Assembly (NCBI GenBank): GCA_021371955.1
Contig: JAJFVD010000009.1
Coordinates: 1 to 64,000 of the forward strand
Direction of reading: 5' to 3'
Length of the DNA stretch: 64,000 nucleotides
From: Bacteroidales bacterium
GTDB lineage: Bacteria > Bacteroidota > Bacteroidia > Bacteroidales > UBA932
The translations under genes were made by a program, and so were the position numbers. Position 1 is the stretch's first letter. The number at the start of each line of letters is the position of its first letter. The notes beneath the pieces are model-generated. The model saw nothing but the letters and a program-made list of their open reading frames with translations, was not told the origin of the DNA and did no database searches. Below are positions 8,646 through 17,950 of this stretch, one piece after another.

Positions 8646-10376
8646 TTACTTTTTATTTAAAAAAAATGATTTTTGCCTCAACTTGTTCTCCGGGAACCTC
8701 TCTACAAAAATTTTATTTAAGGTTTTTGGATCAATTCCAGTATAAAATGAGACCGACGAACGAGTCATTGGTGTAGGCGTAAAATCCTGAACTTGTTCTA
8801 ATTGTATATTTCTCAGATCGGGATTAGATGAAAGTCTGGCCATATCATCCATGGTACAACCGGGATGACTTGAAATAAAGTATGGAATTAACTGATATTT
8901 CAATCCTTCTTGTTTTACTATCTGTTCAAATTCCTTTCTTAAAAAAGTAAAAAGCTTAAATGAAGGCTTACCCATAACCTTGAGGACATGCTCTTCGGTG
9001 TGTTCAGGTGCTATTTTAAACCTGCCTGATGTATGTTTTACAACTACTTCTCTCAGATATTTTCTTCCGGATTCATCCAGATATCCTTTTTCGTTTAAGA
9101 AAAGGTCATACCTGATCCCGCTTCCAACAAATGCCTTCTTTATTCCGGGTATTTTTTCTATTCTGTTGTAGAGATCAATTATTATGTCGTGTGACCTGTT
9201 TAAATTTGCGCAAATTCCGGGATATATACAGCTGTCTCTTTTACATTTCTTGCATTGTCCCATGTCCTTTCCCTTCATATCGTACATATTTGCAGAAGGA
9301 CCGCCAACATCAGAAATATATCCTTTAAAATCGTCCATTTTAGAAATTGCAACTGCCTCCTTCAAAATTGATTCAAAAGATCTGGAAATAACAAATTTCC
9401 CCTGATGTGCAGATATTGTACAAAAACTGCATGAGCCAAAACACCCTCGGTGGGTATTTATGGAAAACTTTATCATTTCATATGCCGGGATGTGTTTCCC
9501 TTTATATCTGGGATGAGGAACCCTTGTAAATGGCAAATCAAAGAAGGAATCAATTTCTGCTTTTTCGGGAATCTCAAACGGGGGATTTATATAAACGAAT
9601 TTGTCCTGATACGGTTCAATAATAACTCTCGCTTTATATGAATTCGACTCTTTTTCAATGACGTTGAAATTTTTGACGAATGCCATTTTGTCTTTAAGGC
9701 ACTTCTCAAATGAGTTTAAAAATAATGCATCAGGTATTTCGGCCTCTGCATTATCGGACACATAAGCAATTTGAGGAATTCGTCTAATCTGATCCTTATT
9801 ATAGCCATTACGGAAAGCATTTGCAAGTTCAGATACCGGTTTCTCCCCCATTCCGTATATCAAATAATCTGCACAGGAGTCAATAAGTATGGACGGAAAT
9901 ATCTTATCGTTCCAGTAGTCATAGTGAGTAACCCTCCGTAAGGAAGCTTCAATTCCTCCAATAACGACTGGAACGTCGGGATAAATGTTCTTAAGAATAT
10001 TTGAGTAGACTTTTACAGCGTAATCCGGACGCTGATGTGCTCTTCCTTCCGGTGTATATGCATCGTTACTGCGAAGTCTCTTGTTTGCAGTATAATGGTT
10101 AACCATTGAATCCATAACACCGGCATTGACACCAAAAAAAAGCCTTGGTTTTCCAAGCTTTTTAAAATCCCTTAAATCGTCTTGCCAGTTTGGCTGGGGA
10201 ACAACCGCAACCCGAAGACCGTCCCTTTCGAGAATACGGGCTATCACAGCTGTACCAAATGAAGGATGGTCTATATAGGCATCACCTGAAAAGAGGATAA
10301 CGTCCAGGTAGTCCCAACCCAACGCTTCCACCTCTTTTTTTGATGTGGGCAAAAATTTATTTCTGTTAATGTCCAT
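8646..10376 (-). CDS. YgiQ family radical SAM protein
   Basis: A 576-residue radical SAM protein. An N-terminal B12-binding-like/UPF0313 region (1-290) has ILFSGDAYIDHPSFGTAVI near the start and GGIEASLRR near 165. The radical SAM cluster motif is CFGSCSFC (near 315), and a second Cys-rich stretch, CKKCKRDSCIYPGIC, lies around 375-395. The length is somewhat short of the 600-750 usual for YgiQ. The substrate is unknown. It starts one base after the argS stop, so the two are cotranscribed. Confidence 0.9.
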   Translation of the reverse strand: MDINRNKFLPTSKKEVEALGWDYLDVILFSGDAYIDHPSFGTAVIARILERDGLRVAVVPQPNWQDDLRDFKKLGKPRLFFGVNAGVMDSMVNHYTANKRLRSNDAYTPEGRAHQRPDYAVKVYSNILKNIYPDVPVVIGGIEASLRRVTHYDYWNDKIFPSILIDSCADYLIYGMGEKPVSELANAFRNGYNKDQIRRIPQIAYVSDNAEAEIPDALFLNSFEKCLKDKMAFVKNFNVIEKESNSYKARVIIEPYQDKFVYINPPFEIPEKAEIDSFFDLPFTRVPHPRYKGKHIPAYEMIKFSINTHRGCFGSCSFCTISAHQGKFVISRSFESILKEAVAISKMDDFKGYISDVGGPSANMYDMKGKDMGQCKKCKRDSCIYPGICANLNRSHDIIIDLYNRIEKIPGIKKAFVGSGIRYDLFLNEKGYLDESGRKYLREVVVKHTSGRFKIAPEHTEEHVLKVMGKPSFKLFTFLRKEFEQIVKQEGLKYQLIPYFISSHPGCTMDDMARLSSNPDLRNIQLEQVQDFTPTPMTRSSVSFYTGIDPKTLNKIFVERFPENKLRQKSFFLNKK

Positions 10377-10377
10377 T

Positions 10378-12156
10378 TTACATTCTCTCCGGCAGGGTAA
10401 TTCCCAAAATACCCATTGCCTTTGATAATACTCTGGCTATTGAATCAATAAGCACAAGCCGCTGGGACCTCGCCATTGAATTCTCCTCTTTTAATATTGA
10501 GACTTCGTGATAATACTGATTAAACTCCTTTGCAAGTTCATATGCATAGTTTGCAATTAATGCAGGAGAATGAGCCTCACCCGCTTCTCCTACTTTTTCC
10601 GGGAAATTATTTAGCAGTTTAATTATTTCTACCTCTTTCTGAATGAGCGGTGCACCTGAAAAACCGGGAGAAACGTTCAGTTCTGAAGCCTTTCGTAAAA
10701 TTGATTTTATTCTTGCATGGGTGTACTGAATGAAAGGGCCAGTGTTACCATTGAAATCAATTGATTCCTTAGGATCGAAAAGCATGGTTTTCTTTGGGTC
10801 AACTTTAATAATAAAATACTTCAAAGCACCCAGTCCAAGCATTTCAAATACCTTATTCTGCTCTTCTTCGCTTAAATTTTCCAGCTTTCCGAGCTCCAGA
10901 GATGTTTCTCTTGCGGTATCAACCATATTTGCAATAAGGTCATCGGCATCGACAACAGTACCCTCTCTGGATTTCATTTTGCCTTCCGGCAATTCAACCA
11001 TGCCATATGACAAATGAAAAATAGAATCGGACCATCCAAACCCAAGTTTTCTTAAAATATGTTTTAATACCTGAAAGTGATAATTTTGTTCATTACCTAC
11101 AACATATATAAGTTCATCCAGGCTGTATTCGGAAAACCGCTGATGAGCCGTACCTAAATCCTGTGTCATGTATACAGAGGTTCCATCGGATCTTAAAAGC
11201 AATTTTTCATCAAGGCCGTCGGGGGTAAGATCACACCATACCGACCCATTCTCTTTAGTATAAAAAACGCCTTTTTTCAAACCGTCTCCAACAAGAGCCT
11301 TTCCCAGCAAATATGTTTGAGACTCGTAATAGGTTTTGTCAAAGTCAACTCCAAGCCTCTTATAAGTTTCGTCAAATCCTTCATAAACCCACGAATTCAT
11401 CATTTTCCACAGGTTCACAACTGCTTCGTCTCCTTTCTCCCACTTAACAAGCATCTCCTGTGCCTCTTTCATTAACGGAGCGCATTTTTCTGCTTCCTCT
11501 TTTTCCATTCCTGAGGCAATAAGACCGTTCACCTCTTCCTTTAGCATGTTGTTAAAAATAACATAATACTTTCCAACAAGGTGGTCTCCTTTTAAACCGG
11601 AACTTGCAGGAGTCTCGCCGTTAGCCGTTTTTTGCCATGCCAGCATGGATTTACAAATATGAATTCCCCTGTCGTTTACGAGGTTAACTTTATAAACCTT
11701 GTGTCCGTTAGCCTCAAGCAATTTGGCAACGGACCATCCAAGAAGATTGTTCCTTATATGTCCTAAATGGAGAGGTTTATTTGTGTTTGGAGAAGAGTAT
11801 TCAACCATTACACTTTTACCTGATGATGGGTGCTGTCCCCAGTCGTTGCTAAGAGAAATTTTGTTGAAAATATCGAGCCAATAGTTATTTGAGAGTTTTA
11901 TATTCAAAAAACCCTTTACTACATTATAGCTTTCAATTTCATTACTGTTTGAAGTAAGAAATTCACCAATTTCACGTGATGTCTCCTCAGGCGATTTTTT
12001 TGAAATCTTAAGAAGTGGAAATACAACTATTGTTATATCTCCTGCAAATTCCTTTCTGGTAGCCTGAGTTTGCAGCATACTCTCTTCCGGATTTTGACCA
12101 TAAAGTACAGAGACAGCTTCTCTCAGTTTTGACGAAATTAGTTTCTCAGGATTCAT
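10378..12156 (-). CDS. argS: Arginine--tRNA ligase
   Basis: A 592-residue class I aminoacyl-tRNA synthetase charging tRNA-Arg. It has the N-terminal additional domain (1-105), the HIGH motif as NKPLHLGHIRNNLLG (near 130), the KMSKS counterpart MKSREGTVVD (near 400) and the DALR anticodon-binding domain (ARIKSIL through the C-terminus). Length is normal. It follows the alanine symporter gene by six bases and precedes the YgiQ gene by one. Confidence 0.97.
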   Translation of the reverse strand: MNPEKLISSKLREAVSVLYGQNPEESMLQTQATRKEFAGDITIVVFPLLKISKKSPEETSREIGEFLTSNSNEIESYNVVKGFLNIKLSNNYWLDIFNKISLSNDWGQHPSSGKSVMVEYSSPNTNKPLHLGHIRNNLLGWSVAKLLEANGHKVYKVNLVNDRGIHICKSMLAWQKTANGETPASSGLKGDHLVGKYYVIFNNMLKEEVNGLIASGMEKEEAEKCAPLMKEAQEMLVKWEKGDEAVVNLWKMMNSWVYEGFDETYKRLGVDFDKTYYESQTYLLGKALVGDGLKKGVFYTKENGSVWCDLTPDGLDEKLLLRSDGTSVYMTQDLGTAHQRFSEYSLDELIYVVGNEQNYHFQVLKHILRKLGFGWSDSIFHLSYGMVELPEGKMKSREGTVVDADDLIANMVDTARETSLELGKLENLSEEEQNKVFEMLGLGALKYFIIKVDPKKTMLFDPKESIDFNGNTGPFIQYTHARIKSILRKASELNVSPGFSGAPLIQKEVEIIKLLNNFPEKVGEAGEAHSPALIANYAYELAKEFNQYYHEVSILKEENSMARSQRLVLIDSIARVLSKAMGILGITLPERM

Positions 12157-12162
12157 CTTAAA

Positions 12163-13515
12163 CTATTTTTTAAAATAAATTTTCATCTCCTTTTTAACTT
12201 TTGGAGCAAGAATAATTAAAGTGATCATCGTTGGTATTGCCATAAGAGCGTATGCACTGTCAATAATCCCAACAACAACATCAAGCGATATAACAGCACC
12301 TACTACTAACATAAAAAGGAAAAAATAGTTGTAATAGTGTGCATATTTTGCGCCGATTAAGAAATTTGTACACTTCACTCCGTAATATGAGTATGAGAAC
12401 ATTGTTGAAAATGCAAAGATAATTGCCATAATAAGCAAAAGATAATGTCCTACACCTGGAATAGATGCTTCGAAAGAATTCATCGCCATCTGGATTCCCT
12501 GCAGTTGAGTCACATCATACTGAGCATTAATAAGTATTGCAAGAGCCGTGAGTGTACATACCAGACCTGAGTCAATAGACGGGCCTATCATGGCTACAAG
12601 TCCCTCTCTTATAGGTTGTGTGTTTTTTGAGGCTCCGTGCATCATTGAAGCTGTACCTACACCGGCCTCATTTACGAAAGCTGCACGTCTGGCTCCGATA
12701 ACAATTGCCGACCCGGCAAGTCCCCCAAGACCAGCCTTAAATTCAAATGCCCCCGCAAAAATCGAATAAAATACATCGGGAACTACTGAAAGATTTGTTA
12801 AAACTATGTACCCCACAAGGAGAAAATACATGCCAACCATAGTGGGTACCAGTTTTGCCGATACTTTTGAAATTCGTTGAATACCACCTAAAATTACAAT
12901 TGAGACTAATAAGCATATAAATATTCCAATAATAAGTTTAAGCCCGAAAGTTGTTTCCAGTCCCATTGGTACAGTTATTACAGTAGTGAGAGCTTCTGTA
13001 AGTTGATTTGCCTGCATAAGGCAAAGCGTACCGATAAGTCCGAAAACAGAGAAAAAGACAGCCATTGGCCTCCACTTTTTTCCAAGTCCTTCTGTTATCA
13101 TGTACATAGGCCCTCCCTGTGGCTCACCGGCTGAATCCTTACCCTTAAACATAATTGTAAGACTCCCCTCAAAAAACTTTGTTGCCATACCAACAATGGC
13201 ACTTACCCACATCCAGAAAATTGTTCCCGGACCACCCATGGTTATAGCTACTGCCACACCGGAGATGTTACCCATACCAACAGTAGAAGCTATTGCGCTT
13301 GCAAGTGCCTCAAATGAGCTAATTTGCCCTGGAGCATCATCCTCTTTTTTTCTAAGAGACCTGATGGCTCTGCCATAATATCGAAAAGGGACAAAACCGG
13401 AATAGATAAGAAATCCTAAACCACCGCCGATTAAAAGAAGAAACAGGGGCATTCCCCAGACCCAATTGCCGAAGTCAACAATCAGGTTGCCTATCAGCTG
13501 CCAGAAGTCAGTCAT
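12163..13515 (-). CDS. Sodium:alanine symporter (AGCS family)
   Basis: A 450-residue membrane protein with about ten hydrophobic segments. It has the AGCS signatures TVGMGNISGVAVAITMGGPG (near 75-95) and KDSAGEPQGGPMYMITEGLG (near 125). Members import alanine or glycine with sodium (or protons). It is the first gene of the operon with argS and the YgiQ gene. A -7-like TATCTTTG lies on the minus strand at 13545-13538, 23 bases before the start codon, but no good -33 TTTG is seen. Confidence 0.93.
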   Translation of the reverse strand: MTDFWQLIGNLIVDFGNWVWGMPLFLLLIGGGLGFLIYSGFVPFRYYGRAIRSLRKKEDDAPGQISSFEALASAIASTVGMGNISGVAVAITMGGPGTIFWMWVSAIVGMATKFFEGSLTIMFKGKDSAGEPQGGPMYMITEGLGKKWRPMAVFFSVFGLIGTLCLMQANQLTEALTTVITVPMGLETTFGLKLIIGIFICLLVSIVILGGIQRISKVSAKLVPTMVGMYFLLVGYIVLTNLSVVPDVFYSIFAGAFEFKAGLGGLAGSAIVIGARRAAFVNEAGVGTASMMHGASKNTQPIREGLVAMIGPSIDSGLVCTLTALAILINAQYDVTQLQGIQMAMNSFEASIPGVGHYLLLIMAIIFAFSTMFSYSYYGVKCTNFLIGAKYAHYYNYFFLFMLVVGAVISLDVVVGIIDSAYALMAIPTMITLIILAPKVKKEMKIYFKK

Positions 13516-13537
13516 TTAAATAAATTTTAAGTTCGGA

Positions 13538-13545
13538 CAAAGATA
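13538..13545 (-). promoter_or_regulatory. Possible -7 element of the alanine symporter-argS operon
   Basis: TATCTTTG on the minus strand matches the Bacteroidetes -7 consensus TAnnTTTG and sits just upstream of the operon. The matching -33 TTTG is absent at the right distance, so this is only a half-supported promoter. Confidence 0.45.
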
Positions 13546-13556
13546 GTATTTAGAAT

Positions 13557-14783
13557 TCAATCAGCATCTCCATCTGACGTCAAAGAGAGTCTCTTTGCAG
13601 AAAAGAATACAGTTGTTCCCTGAATGAGTAATGATAGAAGTGTAACAAAGAAGACAATATCAAACATTAATTGCGCGTTTTTAAGTCCGGCAATAAGCGG
13701 ATATGTCGCAAAAACGATTGGTACTGCCCCTTTAAGCCCAACCCATGAGATATAATGTCTTGCATTGATTGTGAAATTTTTGAAAGGCAATAACGAAAGA
13801 AACACCGAAAAAGGTCTTGAAATGAGAGTCATTCCGAATGCAATTATCAAACCAATGGAAACAATAGCAATAAGATCTCCTGGATTTACAAACAAGCCCA
13901 AAGTAAGGAACAAAACCAATTGACTCAGCCATGCAAAACTGTCAAAGAAAGCACTTGCGCTCGCATTCTTATTTTGTTTATTATTACCAATTACAAGTCC
14001 GGCAATGTAAACTGCAAGAAAACCGTTACCATAGATAAAACCTGTTCCGGATTGAATAAAAAAGACAGAGGCAAGTAACATAATATGATATGCCGAACTG
14101 TTTTCTACATTTATTCGCTTCGTGATAAGAATCAGAAGTTTTGCAAGAATATATCCGGAAATAGCACCCACTGCAAACTGAACAATAAATTTAAAAATAA
14201 AATGTCCAATTCCTGTTTCACCTGTAAGAATCATTTCAATAAAAAGAATTGTAAGCATATAGGCCATTGGGTCATTACTTCCGCTTTCAAGTTCCAGTAA
14301 AGGCTTTAAATTTTGTTTAAGTTTTGTTCCCTTTGATCTGAGAATTGAAAATACCGATGCTGAATCGGTAGAAGACATAATTGATGCAAGAAGAAGAGAT
14401 TCAGCTATTGATAGTCCGGGAAAGGCAGGAAGCCAGGCTGTAAAATAATATATAATTACAGCAGTGAAAATTGTTGTCAACAAAACGCCAAGTGTAGACA
14501 GCGCGATACCCGGAACCAGCACAGGCTTTATTTCAGAAAACTTAGTGTCCATTCCGCCTGAGAACAGGATTACACTTAACGCAGCATTACCAATAAATTG
14601 AGCAACGTGAGGATTACTGAACTGGATTCCAAAACCATCGGTTCCAAATACCATCCCTACGGCAAGGAAGAGAAGCAAAACAGGAACGCCGAAGAGATTT
14701 GCAGCCCTTCCTGCAAGAATACTTATAAATAGAAGAACCGAACCAATAAACAATATATTTTCCGCTGTCAGTACCATATACAA
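13557..14783 (-). CDS. Cation/proton antiporter (CPA1, NhaP/KefB-like)
   Basis: A 408-residue membrane protein with the sodium/hydrogen exchanger fold (12-13 helices). Landmarks are LFGVPVLLLFLAVGMVFGTDG near the N-terminus, LFSGGMDTKF near 95, ESGSNDPMAYMLT near 165 (the ion-binding Asp region) and SWVGLKGAVPIVFATYPL near 345. It most resembles potassium/proton antiporters of the NhaP2/CvrA type. Those usually continue with cytosolic TrkA-C and regulatory domains to about 480-580 residues; this one stops right after the membrane domain. MVLTAENILF, two codons in, is an equally likely start. Confidence 0.88.
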   Translation of the reverse strand: MYMVLTAENILFIGSVLLFISILAGRAANLFGVPVLLLFLAVGMVFGTDGFGIQFSNPHVAQFIGNAALSVILFSGGMDTKFSEIKPVLVPGIALSTLGVLLTTIFTAVIIYYFTAWLPAFPGLSIAESLLLASIMSSTDSASVFSILRSKGTKLKQNLKPLLELESGSNDPMAYMLTILFIEMILTGETGIGHFIFKFIVQFAVGAISGYILAKLLILITKRINVENSSAYHIMLLASVFFIQSGTGFIYGNGFLAVYIAGLVIGNNKQNKNASASAFFDSFAWLSQLVLFLTLGLFVNPGDLIAIVSIGLIIAFGMTLISRPFSVFLSLLPFKNFTINARHYISWVGLKGAVPIVFATYPLIAGLKNAQLMFDIVFFVTLLSLLIQGTTVFFSAKRLSLTSDGDAD

Positions 14784-14795
14784 ATATAAAAAAAA

Positions 14796-14812
14796 GGAGC
14801 CTTTCGGGCTCC
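14796..14812 (-). terminator. Rho-independent terminator of the M3 peptidase gene
   Basis: Stem GGAGCC / GGCTCC with a five-base loop. On the minus strand it is followed by eight T residues, 26 bases past the stop codon of the M3 peptidase gene. Confidence 0.85.
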
Positions 14813-14837
14813 CTTCCTTTATAAAATATTGATTTTT

Positions 14838-16946
14838 TTAGTTCAGGCCACGGTTTTTCAACAAAGCACCAATACCGGGTTTGCTTCCCCTGAAGTTAAC
14901 GTAAAGAGTCATCGCTTCGTCCTGTCCGGCTCTGGCAAGAATCTCTTTTCTGAACTTGGCTGCAACCTCTTTGTTAAATATGTCTTTAGTCTCAACGAAT
15001 GCCTGATATGCATCGCTGTCGAGTACTTCGGCCCAAATATACGAGTAGTAACCGGCTGTATACCCGCCGCCGAATGTGTGACTAAAATATGTACTTCTGT
15101 ATCTTGGAGGTATCTGCGAAATAAGACCTCTGTCGCCTAATGATTTTGCTTCAAAAGCAAGAACATCAAGATTAGCGGGGATTTCTTTAAGTACGTGGAA
15201 ATCCATATCAAGGAAAGATGCTGCAAGATATTCTGTTGTTGCAAAGCCTTGTCCGTATTTGCCTGCATTAACCATTTTGTCAATAAGCTCCTGTGGAATT
15301 ACTACACCGGTTTTATAGTGTTTTGCATAAACTTTTAGCACCTCAGGTTCAAATGCCCAGTGTTCCATGATTTGTGAAGGAAGTTCAACAAAATCTCTTG
15401 TCATTCCTCCCACTCCATTGTAATGAACATCTTTAAGCAAACTAGCAAGCGCATGTCCAAATTCGTGGAAGTAAGTTTCTGCCTCATCAGTACTCAATAA
15501 AGCTGGGTCTTCACCAACAGGTCTGGTAAAATTACCTACAATTATAACAAGTGGAGTAACTTTTTTACCATCCTTATATGTTTGTGAACGGAAACCGCTG
15601 CACCATGCTCCGCCTCTTTTTTCTCCCGGGCGGGCAAACATATCCATAAACAGGATTCCAAGATGAGATCCGTCTGCATCTTTGCACTCAAAAGCAGTTG
15701 CTTCGGGACTAGGGAGCGGAACGTTATTAACCTGAGTGAATGTTATTCCATATAACTTGTTTGCTACATAGAAGATACCTTCTCTCACGTTTTCAAGTTT
15801 AAAGTAAGGACGAAGTTCGGAATCGTTAAGATTGAACTTTTTAGCCATTGATTTTTCAAAATAGAATCTCCAGTCAGATGACTCAAGAGGAGCCGTATTG
15901 CCTTCTGATACCGCAATCGCACTCATGTCGGTGAGTTCTTTCTTGGCTGCAGCAAGTGCTGGTGTCCAGATTTTATTCAAAAGTTCATAAACAGCCTCAG
16001 GCGTTTTTGCCATTCTTTCTTCAAGCTGATATTGGGCATAGTTTTCGAAGCCAAGTAATTTAGCACGTTTAAGTCTTAGATCGACAAGTTTTTTAATGAC
16101 ATCTTTGTTGTCAAACTCGTTATTGTTGTTACATCTGTTAAGATAAGCCTCAAAAATCTGTTTTCTGAGATCCTTATTTGAAGACTGCTGTAAAAAAGGC
16201 ATTACGCTTGGGTTATCAAGACCAAACACCCATTTTCCGGCAGTTGTTGAATCTTTTTCTCCTCTTTTAAGAGCAGAAGCTTTTAGTGACTCCGAAATTC
16301 CCGCAAGATTTTCTTCTTTGTCAATAATAAGTTTGAAAGCATCTGTTTCGGCGAGAAGGTTTTGTCCAAATTGCAGCTGAAGAGCAGAAATCTCTTCGTT
16401 TATCTTCTTAAGTTCATTCTTTTTGTCTTCAGAAAGGTCTGCGCCGCTTCTTACGAAACCTTTGTACATTTCTGTAAGCAGACGCATCTGTTCGGCATCA
16501 AGTCCAAGTGAGTCCCTTTTTTCATATACTGCTTTTACTCTTTGGAATAGAAGCGGATTAAGGCTTATTTCGTTAAAGTGTTTGCTTGTGAGCGGAGATA
16601 ATTCTTTTGCAAGCGCAATTACTTCTGGAGTTGAAGCTGTTCCGCTTATATTTGAGAAAACAGGAGAAATCTTATCCAGTAATTCACCGGAATTGTCATA
16701 GGCAACAATTGTGTTGTCGAATGTAGGTGCCTCTGTGTTGTTTACGATAGAGTCAATTTCAGCCTTGTGTTGAGCCATGGCTTCAACATAAGCAGGCATG
16801 AAATGCTCAATTTTAATTTTTTCAAATGGAGGGATTTCAAAAGGAGTGTCCCATTTTGCGAGAAGAGGGTTCTCAGCAGACTTCTGCTGTGAACACGATG
16901 TAATAATTGCACCTGCTGCAATCACGGCAAATAGAAGTTTTTTCAT
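14838..16946 (-). CDS. M3 family oligopeptidase (peptidyl-dipeptidase Dcp-like), lipoprotein
   Basis: A 702-residue zinc metallopeptidase of family M3. The catalytic motif HEFGH is at 494-498 (FHEFGHALASLL), with the downstream zinc ligand expected in the FVELPSQIMEHW region. Length and motifs fit Dcp, which removes C-terminal dipeptides from oligopeptides. The N-terminus is a lipoprotein signal with lipobox ITSC (Cys18), so the enzyme is predicted to be membrane-anchored and outside the cytoplasm. It lies 26 bases downstream of rpoD and ends at a strong terminator, so rpoD readthrough probably transcribes it. Confidence 0.92.
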   Translation of the reverse strand: MKKLLFAVIAAGAIITSCSQQKSAENPLLAKWDTPFEIPPFEKIKIEHFMPAYVEAMAQHKAEIDSIVNNTEAPTFDNTIVAYDNSGELLDKISPVFSNISGTASTPEVIALAKELSPLTSKHFNEISLNPLLFQRVKAVYEKRDSLGLDAEQMRLLTEMYKGFVRSGADLSEDKKNELKKINEEISALQLQFGQNLLAETDAFKLIIDKEENLAGISESLKASALKRGEKDSTTAGKWVFGLDNPSVMPFLQQSSNKDLRKQIFEAYLNRCNNNNEFDNKDVIKKLVDLRLKRAKLLGFENYAQYQLEERMAKTPEAVYELLNKIWTPALAAAKKELTDMSAIAVSEGNTAPLESSDWRFYFEKSMAKKFNLNDSELRPYFKLENVREGIFYVANKLYGITFTQVNNVPLPSPEATAFECKDADGSHLGILFMDMFARPGEKRGGAWCSGFRSQTYKDGKKVTPLVIIVGNFTRPVGEDPALLSTDEAETYFHEFGHALASLLKDVHYNGVGGMTRDFVELPSQIMEHWAFEPEVLKVYAKHYKTGVVIPQELIDKMVNAGKYGQGFATTEYLAASFLDMDFHVLKEIPANLDVLAFEAKSLGDRGLISQIPPRYRSTYFSHTFGGGYTAGYYSYIWAEVLDSDAYQAFVETKDIFNKEVAAKFRKEILARAGQDEAMTLYVNFRGSKPGIGALLKNRGLN

Positions 16947-16972
16947 TGAAACAAAATTATTTAGGTTGATTA

Positions 16973-17833
16973 TTAACCAAGGTAAGATTTTAGGAGCTTA
17001 CTTCTGGCGCTGTGGCGTAATCTTCTGATTGCCTTTTCTTTAATTTGCCTCACCCGCTCTCTTGTCAAGCCAAAATGCTCACCAATTTCTTCAAGTGTCA
17101 TTTCAACTGAACCTATTCCAAAGAAATATTTTACAATATCTCTCTCCCTTTCGGTGAGAGTAGACAATGCTCTTTCAATCTCTTTATTTAACGACTCGTT
17201 TAAAAGCCCTCTGTCTGCGTTAGGCGAATCTGTGTTAGGAAGGACATCCAGAAGATTATTGTCTTCACCGTCAACAAATGGTGCATCAACAGACACGTGC
17301 CGTCCTGACACTCTAAGTGTATCTGCAATTTTTTCTCTTGGAATATCCAGAATCACAGCCAGTTCTTCCGGTGAAGGAAGTCTTTCGTTCTCCTGTTCAA
17401 ATTTTGAAAGTGCTTTATTTATCTTGTTTAGCGAACCTACCTGATTGAGAGGAAGGCGGACAATTCTCGACTGCTCGGCAAGAGCCTGAAGAATTGATTG
17501 TCTTATCCACCATACAGCATAGGAGATAAATTTAAAACCTCTTGTTTCATCGAATTTTTCAGCGGCTTTAATCAAGCCAAGATTACCTTCGTTGATAAGG
17601 TCAGGAAGGCTTAAGCCCTGATTCTGATACTGTTTTGCAACAGACACCACGAAACGCAGATTAGCCCTGGTGAGTTTTTCCAGTGCCTCCTGATCTCCTT
17701 TTCTTATCCGTTGTGCTAATTCAACTTCATCTTCAACTGTTATGAGCTCTTCCCTCCCTATCTCCTGAAGATACTTGTCGAGAGACGCACTCTCCCTGTT
17801 AGTAATGGATTTTGTTATCTTAAGCTGTCTCAT
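16973..17833 (-). CDS. rpoD: Primary RNA polymerase sigma factor (RpoD/SigA)
   Basis: A 286-residue group 1 sigma factor of the short Bacteroidetes type. It has region 1.2 ([15 protein letters not shown]), region 2 with [19 protein letters not shown] (the -10 reading helix), region 3 and region 4 with [18 protein letters not shown]. The long region 1.1 of proteobacterial RpoD is missing, as expected for the phylum. This is the factor that should read the TTTG/TAnnTTTG promoters in the window. Its own gene has such a promoter right upstream. Confidence 0.95.
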   Translation of the reverse strand: MRQLKITKSITNRESASLDKYLQEIGREELITVEDEVELAQRIRKGDQEALEKLTRANLRFVVSVAKQYQNQGLSLPDLINEGNLGLIKAAEKFDETRGFKFISYAVWWIRQSILQALAEQSRIVRLPLNQVGSLNKINKALSKFEQENERLPSPEELAVILDIPREKIADTLRVSGRHVSVDAPFVDGEDNNLLDVLPNTDSPNADRGLLNESLNKEIERALSTLTERERDIVKYFFGIGSVEMTLEEIGEHFGLTRERVRQIKEKAIRRLRHSARSKLLKSYLG

Positions 17834-17850
17834 GAATATATATTATCTTG

Positions 17851-17882
17851 CAAAGCTACATAAAAATGGCGTAAGCTGCAAA
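17851..17882 (-). promoter_or_regulatory. rpoD promoter
   Basis: On the minus strand, -33 TTTG (17882-17879) and -7 TAGCTTTG (17858-17851) are 20 bases apart, a full match to the Bacteroidetes consensus. The start codon is 18 bases downstream of the -7 box, so the untranslated leader is very short. Confidence 0.8.
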
Positions 17883-17950
17883 ATTTAGAGACCCATTCCT
17901 TAATAAACAATTGAACCATTGTTGTAAATGTTTGGGTATAATTTCGCCTC

